From NCBI GenBank assembly GCA_015063195.1, contig SUSX01000007.1:1-35629 (forward strand): DNA of 35,629 nt, written 5' to 3'. Positions 8,609 to 15,238 of the stretch are shown here, piece after piece. The DNA comes from Thermoplasmata archaeon. GTDB taxonomy: Archaea > Thermoplasmatota > Thermoplasmata > Methanomassiliicoccales > Methanomethylophilaceae. Both the position numbers and the translations under genes were made by a program. Position 1 is the first letter of the stretch. Each line of letters begins with the position of its first letter. The notes under the pieces are model-generated. The model had not been told where the DNA came from, made no database searches, and was given only the letters and a program-made list of their open reading frames with translations.

Positions 8609-9071
8609 GCTTATCACCTCAATCCTCAGACAACCCGTGTCATCAGACTGTTGATTGGTGATTGATTTGGTTTTGATATAAACGTTCCAAAAATTCAGAC
8701 TACATTTTTTCTTGATACAATATTTAAACTTTACTATTATCAATCCAGAACTATGCTCTATGTATATGCAACATATACATATGGTTCACACAAAAGAGTC
8801 TCCTCATTTCTTTATAATATATAGATAAAGTATCGTGAAATACATGTAAAAAATGCTATTTATTTCCTATTTTCCGAGTATGTATCGGTAATTTCCTATG
8901 TATAAAACATGTTTTTATTGTATAAAATTATATTATACAAAATATGGTTTTTTAACAGCGTTTATACAGTTTTCTATGTTTGAAAACGTCCGAAAAATAT
9001 GGGATAATGCTAAGAAAAAACCGTTTTTCAGACGAAAGATATAGTTACCAAACCTCCCATATCCTAAGCAG
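8609..9071. promoter_or_regulatory. Divergent control region mtaC2 / transposase-like gene 2
   Basis: This 463-base AT-rich gap holds no gene that I can support. The mtaC2 TATA box is at 8721-8728 (minus). Upstream of it lies a perfect inverted repeat, TATGTATATG-CAA-CATATACATA, at 8759-8781. A second one, TTGTATAA-N7-TTATACAA, is at 8918-8940. TGTATA or its complement occurs six times (8761, 8774, 8899, 8919, 8934, 8963). ATTTCCTAT is repeated at about 8862 and 8891. The same hexamer is enriched in the paralogous region at 4431-4701. A weak TATA-like run (about 9039-9044) lies about 30 bases before the ATG at 9072, and no Shine-Dalgarno is seen there. Confidence 0.6.
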
Positions 9072-10595
9072 ATGAGTTCAATTGTATATCTAAAGAACAA
9101 ATCTAACGGGAAAGTCTATGCATATTCCAATTACAAAACATGGGATTCCTCCAAAGGGAAGTACGTATACAGGAGGAAATGCATCGGCCATCTTGACCCT
9201 GAAACAGGATATATAGTTGAAAACAGAGAAAGAAAAACAAGAGACGGTTCATCCGTACGCAGTATAGGTGCAAACACTGTCCTTTCCCGACTTTCTGAGG
9301 AAACAGGTCTGTCCGAATCATTACAGATCGTTTTTCCGGATGTTTGGAAACAGATTCTTTCATGCGCATTCTTCCTACTGTCTGAAAGAAGGAGTCTGTC
9401 ATCCATAACGCGATGGAAAAAATCACATGAACTTCCTTATGCCGGTGATATTGACAGTAATGAATTGAATTTTCTTCTGAACAGGATTTCCGATGAGGAT
9501 GTTGAAGCATTCCTCAGAATCTGGAGGAAAAAAGTTTCCGATGAGGATGTTGTATATGCAACAACATCATCCATTTCGAGTTATGATTATCTGCATTCAT
9601 ACTACGATCCCGTCATTGCTTCATCCACAGTAGACATCGGAATATGTGCCGGTGCCGGAAGCAATCTTCCCATATCATATGAAATGAGGATGAATACGGT
9701 CACTTCTGAATCAGAAATGGACAGAATCAGAGACGATCACCGGTGGTTGGGGGCAAAGAACATACTTTTCATGCTGAGAAGGGGTGTGTTTGAATCATCT
9801 AATTTTACGGATGCTTTGACAGGGGTTCATAACTGTACTCTGAGATTGCCTAATGATCATCCTCTGTCTTCAGGTGTGATACGCGATATTCAGAATGAAT
9901 TGTTGGATTATCATAATTATGATACTACACATTGGGATCCACAGTTCAGCAAGAGTGTAAAGAAACTTCTGAACGGAAAGAGGGTCAATATCCATGTTTT
10001 CTACAACGCGGACATAGCTGAGAAGGACACGGGAATGTTGCTTACATTCTTGGATAAATGTATGAATGAGCTGATTTCAGGAACTCCGGTCAGAGGCCAT
10101 GAGAGATTTTATGAGAGATATTTCATTACCAAGACCTTGGATGACGGAAGTCTTGAAGTTGAGTTCAACAGCGAAGCAATTATGGATGATACGAACAAAA
10201 CCGGATTCCTGATTTTGGCATCCAATCACCTTAGTGATTCAGGACTTGCATTAAGCTACAATACGCATGCAAAGGATGCTGAAATGTTCATGAGAAATCT
10301 TTGGAACGATGAAGATCACACAGGACTGAAACTGTATCTTCAGCACAACATGAACAGTATGATTTTCATTCGATTCGTATCCATGATTCTTTACTTTTCC
10401 ATAAGCCGTACGCTGAAGGAATATAATCTTACCAACGAGTATTCCGTCGAATCCGTCATGTCCGAACTGAATTCTATAATGAGCGTCGAAACACCTCTAA
10501 GAAAATCACCTTTGATTACAGATCTCACAACTGAGCAGAAAAGGATACTGACTCTGTTCGGAATGACTAATGTATTCGGTTCCGATGAACTTTAA
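9072..10595 (+). CDS. Transposase-derived protein (IS1634/IS4-like), DDE residues substituted, copy 2
   Basis: This 507-residue protein is a paralogue of the one at 4702. By eye the first 51 residues match at about 35 positions (SSIVYLKNKS, GKVYAY, RKC, GH, DP, TG), while the rest matches much less. Aligned to the family pattern from memory, the first catalytic Asp is Thr164 (within TTSSISS), the second is Arg236 (MLRRGVF where VMDRGFY is expected), and a Glu (Glu404) may remain in KDAEMF. Such a protein should not catalyse transposition. The frame is intact over 1.5 kb and the 3' part keeps the usual MIFIRFVSMIL segment. It is divergent from mtaC2, exactly as copy 1 is from mtaC1, so it may be a dedicated regulator. 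No terminal inverted repeats or target duplication are seen. Confidence 0.8.
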   Translation: MSSIVYLKNKSNGKVYAYSNYKTWDSSKGKYVYRRKCIGHLDPETGYIVENRERKTRDGSSVRSIGANTVLSRLSEETGLSESLQIVFPDVWKQILSCAFFLLSERRSLSSITRWKKSHELPYAGDIDSNELNFLLNRISDEDVEAFLRIWRKKVSDEDVVYATTSSISSYDYLHSYYDPVIASSTVDIGICAGAGSNLPISYEMRMNTVTSESEMDRIRDDHRWLGAKNILFMLRRGVFESSNFTDALTGVHNCTLRLPNDHPLSSGVIRDIQNELLDYHNYDTTHWDPQFSKSVKKLLNGKRVNIHVFYNADIAEKDTGMLLTFLDKCMNELISGTPVRGHERFYERYFITKTLDDGSLEVEFNSEAIMDDTNKTGFLILASNHLSDSGLALSYNTHAKDAEMFMRNLWNDEDHTGLKLYLQHNMNSMIFIRFVSMILYFSISRTLKEYNLTNEYSVESVMSELNSIMSVETPLRKSPLITDLTTEQKRILTLFGMTNVFGSDEL

Positions 10596-10615
10596 CTGCC
10601 CATTCTAAAGCATTG

Positions 10616-10655
10616 TAATCGGAATCTATTGGATATATCCAATAATTTCCGATTA
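10616..10655. repeat. 40-bp interrupted palindrome after transposase-like gene 2
   Basis: Outer arms TAATCGGAA (10616-10624) and TTCCGATTA (10647-10655) enclose inner arms ATTGGATA (10628-10635) and TATCCAAT (10636-10643). Both pairs are exact and are separated by 3-base non-pairing segments. It starts 21 bases after the stop codon. It may be a terminator or a protein-binding site. Confidence 0.6.
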
Positions 10656-10759
10656 TATATTTTGTTCTATGCCGTATGGAAAATTACGCTCTGTCTATAA
10701 TGAGTGTCAAATATGAGATAATTCCTGGAACATTGATTATCAACTGGCGAGGTTAGGAT

Positions 10760-10866
10760 GAATAGAATATTGGTAGAGTAATTTGGAGACAGGGAAGAGA
10801 AAGAAGGCCGTTACCGTAGCTATCGATAACGGCTATGTGATTACTCTGGTTCTGAAATCAAAGTAG
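10760..10866 (+). other. Nested inverted repeats over a possible gene remnant
   Basis: AGAGTAAT (10775-10782) pairs with ATTACTCT (10840-10847), and inside it GCCGTTA (10807-10813) pairs with TAACGGC (10827-10833). One plus frame reads TGKRKKAVTVAIDNGYVITL... before a TAG, with no good start. It could be a decayed gene end or a structured RNA; neither is firmly supported. Confidence 0.25.
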
Positions 10867-10874
10867 AGTATTTT

Positions 10875-11312
10875 TTATAAATAATACGAATATGCAGTCA
10901 TCCTCAGTACATCATCAATTTCTACTTCCTTAACAAAATTACATTTTTCTAGGGTTTTTTCAAACTCATTAAACCTTCCATTATAAAATGTAATCTTGAA
11001 TTTTGAATACTCTTCATCTTCCAATATTTCAGTCAACATCGATAAAGCCTCTTTTACAAATTCTTTATCATTATGCACTGCGATGATTGTACAGCACATC
11101 ATCAAGGTACTTTTCTCCGGCGTGAGAATCGATAATAATTTGGTTATTTTACCATCAGTTACTTCACCTACGCTTATTATCTTGGATTCAAAGGTATGAT
11201 GTCTCAGAGTATGATAATCTCTGAATAATTCAACATAATACTGATCCTTTGAGGGTAGTTCAAGAAATTCCTGAATATTCTTACAATCTTTCGTTGACAG
11301 CAATTTAATCAT
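10875..11312 (-). CDS. GNAT-like protein, last gene of the peptide-modification operon
   Basis: This 145-residue protein has an alternating strand/helix pattern. Its C-terminal part (TFYNGRFNEFEKTLEKCNFVKEVEIDDVLRMTAY) resembles the end of a GNAT acetyltransferase fold: a short strand, a helix, 'neighbour' strands and a final strand. The acetyl-CoA loop (Q/RxxGxG/A) is not visible, so activity is doubtful. It resembles in outline the C-terminal half of the PqqD-like fusion encoded at 12347. The start overlaps the end of radical SAM gene 1 by 8 bases, so it belongs to the same operon. It may acylate or bind the peptide or leader, or act in immunity; no function is assigned. Confidence 0.6.
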   Translation of the reverse strand: MIKLLSTKDCKNIQEFLELPSKDQYYVELFRDYHTLRHHTFESKIISVGEVTDGKITKLLSILTPEKSTLMMCCTIIAVHNDKEFVKEALSMLTEILEDEEYSKFKITFYNGRFNEFEKTLEKCNFVKEVEIDDVLRMTAYSYYL

Positions 11313-12345
11313 TAATCATCATCTCCATCAACTCTTCATTCTTAAGATCAAGATCATCATCTACAAGGTCCATGTAGAACATACGTCCATGATACAAAGA
11401 AGGCAATTTTGAGAATTTTGAAACGTCAAGAGTATCATACTTTAACAATGTTTCAAATAACTTTTTCAATGAAGATAATTTTTGAATTCCACTGATTCCG
11501 CTGTTTAAATATTTTTTTAAAGGATATTTCCTGATATTTCCTATGACGACAGGGATGTATGGCGAAATCATTATGTCTCCATAAGCATTGATGGAGATAC
11601 TTTTAGACCAATTTCCCTCAGACATGTTTACAATATGGTCTGTTGGGTCACCCCATTCAATAGTCATTGGATATTGATTTGATGAAGATATTTGCTTTAG
11701 TTTACGTGATAATTTCACATAATCTATATCGCTAGGGAAGAATTCTATGATGTTTGTAGCTCTTCCTAATGGCATAATAGGTTGCATTCTGAATGAACTA
11801 ACTCCTAACTCAGATAAGAGCCCTATTAATTCTGGAATATCGCGTATATTTTTAATGGTTGGTGCACAAGCAACACCCACCTTCAACCCTTCTGAATAAA
11901 GATATTTTATAGCATCAATAGCCGAATCAAATGCTCCTTCCTTATTTCTCATCCAATCATGGCTTTCTCTAAACCCATCTACACTTACCTGTATTAAATT
12001 AAATCCGATTTCTTTTAAATTTCTAGATACTTCTGCATCCATCAGAATACCATTTGTGACCATATTCAATGACAAATCTCCAGTATTTTCTCGATTTTTT
12101 AAAATAGATCCCATTTTATACACAACGTCTTTTCTAAGTAGTGGCTCCCCGCCACAAATACATACAGCTAATGGATCTAATTCAACAATCTCTTCGGATA
12201 ATTTCAACAATTCTTCTTCAGATAGTTCCTGGCCTTCAACTCTTGTACCGCTGTTATTAAAGCAGTGTCTACAACGGAGATTACATCTATCTGTAACATC
12301 CACAGATATGACCATAGATATGGGTTTACCGTCTGGATCTAACAT
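11305..12345 (-). CDS. Radical SAM peptide-modifying enzyme 1
   Basis: This 346-residue protein has the radical SAM [4Fe-4S] motif CNLRCRHC (Cys21, Cys25, Cys28), followed by CGGEPLLRK (the GGE SAM-binding motif) and QVSVDG. The C-terminal part has no cysteine cluster, so there is no SPASM or twitch auxiliary-cluster domain. It is a paralogue of radical SAM 2: VSSFRMQPIMPLGRA matches VASFRVQPLLILGRA, and YGDIMISPYIPVVIGNI matches HGNLMLIPYVPLSFGNI. It starts one base after the PqqD-like gene stop. With a PqqD-like partner and a small precursor in the operon, the likely substrate is a ribosomal peptide. Because the precursor has no Cys, thioether chemistry is excluded; epimerisation or carbon-carbon crosslinking would be possible. 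Confidence 0.87.
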   Translation of the reverse strand: MLDPDGKPISMVISVDVTDRCNLRCRHCFNNSGTRVEGQELSEEELLKLSEEIVELDPLAVCICGGEPLLRKDVVYKMGSILKNRENTGDLSLNMVTNGILMDAEVSRNLKEIGFNLIQVSVDGFRESHDWMRNKEGAFDSAIDAIKYLYSEGLKVGVACAPTIKNIRDIPELIGLLSELGVSSFRMQPIMPLGRATNIIEFFPSDIDYVKLSRKLKQISSSNQYPMTIEWGDPTDHIVNMSEGNWSKSISINAYGDIMISPYIPVVIGNIRKYPLKKYLNSGISGIQKLSSLKKLFETLLKYDTLDVSKFSKLPSLYHGRMFYMDLVDDDLDLKNEELMEMMIND

Positions 12346-12346
12346 T

Positions 12347-13120
12347 TTACTCCCTCCAATAATATAACAAATCTATATCTCCTTTTTTCGTCTCGTTTTT
12401 TAAAGTAGTAATTTTCCTAAAACCGATTTTAATTAGAGAATTACATACGATGCTATTGGAAGATAAATTGATTAGGAACGGTTTTTTGATAAGTCCCGAT
12501 ACATACGTGAGCAATTTTACTAGTCTGTCAGCATCATTGTCCTCACAATGTAAAGCTATAATTTCAGAATAATACGAATTTTCTGAAAGAACTAATGTTG
12601 ATATGGGGCGTTCTTTTCTTATTTCAGAATAGGCAATCATAACGCCACTCATCAATTCATATCTGATATTGGTGATAGCAATCTTCTCAATGTTTAAATA
12701 TGCTGATACATAATCAGATTTTTTAATAGATCTTAAAACATACCCAGAATAATCATGAGTACATTTTATGAAACAAGATTCATCATACATGTTATACTCT
12801 GCAAATGGAACTTTATCTACCCATCTAATGATTCCTAAGGACCACATTTCCTTCAAAGCATCCATTATGTCTTGTCTCAATTCATCCTTACTGATTGATT
12901 TACCATAATGATTATAAAGACAATTTACCAAATCGCCCACCGTTTTAGATTTGGAATTCAACAGATTGAATATAATCGTAGATGTTTTATTGAAATATAC
13001 TTTGCCTCGATTAAAATATGTCATTAATTCAGTACATCCTTCTACATTTTTTCTCTTATTGATGCTCGATTTCAGTATTTTTGGCTTCAAACAATCAATT
13101 TCCAGGTAGTTATCATTCAT
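12347..13120 (-). CDS. PqqD-like (RiPP recognition) domain fused to a GNAT-like domain
   Basis: The protein is 257 residues from the ATG at 13120. GGAG lies 7 bases upstream and the preceding radical SAM stop ends one base before the ATG; a longer frame reaching 13165 is not needed. Residues about 33-100 (GKVYFNKTSTIIFNLL...TVGDLVNCLY...DIMDALKEMWSLGIIRW) have the PqqD pattern: short strands, 'T' before the first helix, then three helices. In RiPP pathways this fold binds the leader peptide and delivers it to a radical SAM enzyme. The C-terminal half (from about 115) looks GNAT-like, ending NSLIKIGFRKITTL...DLLYYW, without a clear acetyl-CoA loop. It sits between two radical SAM genes and could serve both. 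Confidence 0.7.
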   Translation of the reverse strand: MNDNYLEIDCLKPKILKSSINKRKNVEGCTELMTYFNRGKVYFNKTSTIIFNLLNSKSKTVGDLVNCLYNHYGKSISKDELRQDIMDALKEMWSLGIIRWVDKVPFAEYNMYDESCFIKCTHDYSGYVLRSIKKSDYVSAYLNIEKIAITNIRYELMSGVMIAYSEIRKERPISTLVLSENSYYSEIIALHCEDNDADRLVKLLTYVSGLIKKPFLINLSSNSIVCNSLIKIGFRKITTLKNETKKGDIDLLYYWRE

Positions 13121-13121
13121 A

Positions 13122-14099
13122 TTAGTTCTCCAAAATAGAAGCTGCCCATGAGGAAATCTCATCATTTACCTCATCCACAGAATTTTCGATTATATCGCAA
13201 GTTTTTAACGATAGTCCATTAAATACAGAATATGAATCCAGGTCCAAGATTTTACTTAAAATTCTCCTAACAGATTTAATTTTATTAACAACCGTCAGTC
13301 CATGTTTACAGTATTCACCTAAGGTATGATTAGAAATGTTTCCAAAAGATAATGGAACATAAGGTATCAACATCAAATTGCCATGATCATCTATTGATAT
13401 CATTTCAATCTGATCAGCATTTATCAAATGATCCATATAATCGACAGGATTTTTCCATTCAATCAGACAATCATAGTCTTCTCCTAGTCTATCAATAATT
13501 TTTCCAAATTTTATTATTTGAGCATCATTCAATATATAATCACTCATATGCTTGGCACGGCCAAGAATTAACAACGGTTGCACTCTGAACGAAGCGACTC
13601 CTAATTCCGAAAATTTTTTTACAATATTTTCAAAACAGTTGAAATTTAATGTATTGGGGATGAATGATATGGAGACTTCGACATCATTATTCAATAGGTG
13701 TTCAACCGACTCCGATGCCCTTGCATAAGCATAATCTGAACACCTCAACCAATTATGTTGAATTTCATTACCATCTATACTTACCTGAACTGCGTCTATG
13801 CCTGAATTTTTCAGATTTTTTGCAACCTGATTCGAGATTAATATTCCATTTGTAGTTAATGATACAGTTTCTGCATACTTCTTCAAAATTTCAATCATAC
13901 TGAGTACTGTGTTCATTCTCAATGTAGGTTCTCCACCACATAAACATACATTTTTTGCTCCAATCGATTCGATCGATTCACATAAGTTTATCAAAGTCGA
14001 ATCACTCATTGAATCAACAATATTTTTACCACTTTGATTAAAACAATGTTTACATTCAAGGTTACACCTATGCGTTACGTCAATTGAAATATATTTCAG
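13122..14099 (-). CDS. Radical SAM peptide-modifying enzyme 2, non-standard start or 5' frameshift
   Basis: The first in-frame ATG (14009) lies after the catalytic motif. Reading upstream in the same frame gives LKYISIDVTHRCNLECKHCF, which contains the complete CxxxCxxC cluster motif, back to a TGA at 14118-14120. There is no ATG, GTG or TTG in that stretch. The CTG at 14097-14099 is preceded by GTGGTGAT with the same spacing used by neighbouring genes, and would give 325 residues starting (M)KYISIDVTHRC. Alternatively, an ATG overlaps the upstream stop (14119-14121), and a one-base loss just after it would join it to this frame. GGEP follows the motif as in radical SAM 1. There is no auxiliary Fe-S domain. 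It is probably functional given the long intact frame. Confidence 0.75.
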   Translation of the reverse strand: MKYISIDVTHRCNLECKHCFNQSGKNIVDSMSDSTLINLCESIESIGAKNVCLCGGEPTLRMNTVLSMIEILKKYAETVSLTTNGILISNQVAKNLKNSGIDAVQVSIDGNEIQHNWLRCSDYAYARASESVEHLLNNDVEVSISFIPNTLNFNCFENIVKKFSELGVASFRVQPLLILGRAKHMSDYILNDAQIIKFGKIIDRLGEDYDCLIEWKNPVDYMDHLINADQIEMISIDDHGNLMLIPYVPLSFGNISNHTLGEYCKHGLTVVNKIKSVRRILSKILDLDSYSVFNGLSLKTCDIIENSVDEVNDEISSWAASILEN

Positions 14100-14117
14100 G
14101 AAATCACCACACTTATG

Positions 14118-14786
14118 TCATGGATTTTGTTTTTCCGTTTTCACAATCAGCAGAGATATAACTGAAATAATGGCGACTGTGATCATCACAAATATTAGCC
14201 GCATTAAATCATCATCAATATACAGCGATCCTGTTAAAATAAAAAATCCGGCATAAATCATTACAACTCCAGTTTTTTTGTTAACTGTTGACCACATTTT
14301 CTCATTAGATAATGTATCAGTAGTCCTCAGGCCTAGCCATACGTTGGGTTTAACAAATCGCATCATAATCCCGCCAACAATAAAAATAATCGAGACTACA
14401 GCTGGTACCAAAAATAAATTTTTGAAAACATTAAAATTCAACTCAGAATTGGAAATAATTAGGGCATATGAGAATACCCATGAAAAATAGGATACTATTA
14501 CAGTTGTTACCGAGCAAGAGCTATAATTCCGATCATATAGTCCATTGTATTTTTTTTGAGATACGTGATACTTTAAAAAAGTAAATATTGAAGTAAAAAC
14601 GATGGCAAAAATCGGGAATATGAATAATAGGGGGTGATATTTTGAGACGAATGTGTGTGGTTCAAAATTACTGTCAAAATCAGATGGTATGGAATCTGGT
14701 AATAAAGCAGTTATTACCAAGTGAATTAGCAGCAATAATATGGATGAACCAATCGCAATTTTATCGATTTTGATTATGTCCTCCAT
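14118..14786 (-). CDS. SdpI-like membrane protein, probable peptide immunity
   Basis: The protein is 222 residues from the ATG at 14786, which has a G-run 5 bases upstream; a TTG at 14807 is an alternative. The N-terminal segment LPDSIPSDFD resembles the DUF1648 motif. The segment WLGLRTTDTLSNEKMWSTVNKKTG matches the SdpI signature recalled from Bacillus (GIRTPWTLSNxxVWxxTHRxxG). About six hydrophobic membrane segments are visible. SdpI protects Bacillus subtilis against the secreted toxin SdpC and also controls the regulator SdpR. Placed directly after the precursor gene, it is best read as self-immunity against a membrane-active peptide. Its TGA stop overlaps an ATG by three bases, next to the start problem of radical SAM 2. 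Confidence 0.75.
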   Translation of the reverse strand: MEDIIKIDKIAIGSSILLLLIHLVITALLPDSIPSDFDSNFEPHTFVSKYHPLLFIFPIFAIVFTSIFTFLKYHVSQKKYNGLYDRNYSSCSVTTVIVSYFSWVFSYALIISNSELNFNVFKNLFLVPAVVSIIFIVGGIMMRFVKPNVWLGLRTTDTLSNEKMWSTVNKKTGVVMIYAGFFILTGSLYIDDDLMRLIFVMITVAIISVISLLIVKTEKQNP

Positions 14787-14815
14787 ATCTGCCCCCCATT
14801 CTTTCAATATTTAAT

Positions 14816-15037
14816 TCATTCCGAATCTGCACTGTATACGATGGTATCTGCTACTATGATTTCAACCAATGCAGTAGATACAGCTACTAAAGCTACTGCT
14901 GTGGCAATGGTAATCGATACAGCAACCGCCTGTGCTGTAATGGTGGCTGGAGATACTAAAAATGGTACGATTAAACCTGTCGGATCTGCGTCACCACCTT
15001 CTGGTATAACCAATGGTTTTTCATATTCTTCTGACAT
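14816..15037 (-). CDS. Candidate RiPP precursor peptide, 73 residues, cysteine-free
   Basis: The start is the ATG at 15037, preceded by GGTGAT four bases upstream; a longer frame to 15070 runs through the promoter. Residues 1-21 (MSEEYEKPLVIPEGGDADPTG) are charged and leader-like. From about residue 22 the sequence is almost entirely V, I, L, A, T and S, with striking alternation of small and branched residues in the middle (AVAVSITIATAVAL, 37-50), ending YSADSE. There is no Cys, Lys, Arg or Trp after residue 7. It is first in the operon with an SdpI-like protein, two radical SAM enzymes and a PqqD-like protein. A modified membrane-active peptide is the simplest reading. The cleavage site is unknown; the GG at 14-15 is one candidate. 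Confidence 0.7.
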   Translation of the reverse strand: MSEEYEKPLVIPEGGDADPTGLIVPFLVSPATITAQAVAVSITIATAVALVAVSTALVEIIVADTIVYSADSE

Positions 15038-15238
15038 GGGTATCACCAGAAACATTATTTTCGTAATCAATATTTATATATGCTTTGTGTAAGTACTTAC
15101 CAACTATCGAAAGATAGATTGTTTTTTTAAAGAATCACCATAAAGACAATAGACACATAATTTTGTCTGACATCTGACACAGTTGCAATCAAAGAATACA
15201 GATAGTTTATAAATAATTACATTAGATTTTTGATTATA
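15038..15238. promoter_or_regulatory. Divergent control region of the peptide locus
   Basis: The precursor promoter has a TATA box TATATAAATA on the minus strand at 15071-15080, about 35-43 bases before its ATG. Immediately upstream is a perfect 12-bp palindrome GTAAGTACTTAC (15089-15100), then a short hairpin CTATC-GAAA-GATAG (15104-15117). TCTGACA is repeated in tandem at 15166-15172 and 15173-15179. On the plus strand TTTATAAATA (15206-15215) sits about 28 bases before the ABC gene ATG, so that message is probably leaderless. The palindrome is a plausible operator for the TetR protein at 16869; this is inference. Confidence 0.6.

Noticed and set aside
8609-8743. 45-codon N-terminal extension of mtaC2
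   Set aside because: It covers the TATA box and leader, lacks family likeness, and GAGGTGAT marks the start at 8608.
4702-10595. Active insertion sequences
   Set aside because: Catalytic residues are replaced in both proteins, no terminal inverted repeats or target duplications are seen, and the two copies have diverged strongly.
13122-14786. Single fused protein through readthrough of the TGA at 14118 (SdpI-like plus radical SAM 2 are in the same frame)
   Set aside because: A ribosome site lies just after the stop, the two families are unrelated, and no selenocysteine-type element was recognised; two genes are simpler.
15104-15127. Intrinsic terminator (CTATC-GAAA-GATAG followed by a T-run)
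   Set aside because: The stem is short and AT-rich and no gene ends nearby on the plus strand; likely a chance structure in a promoter region.
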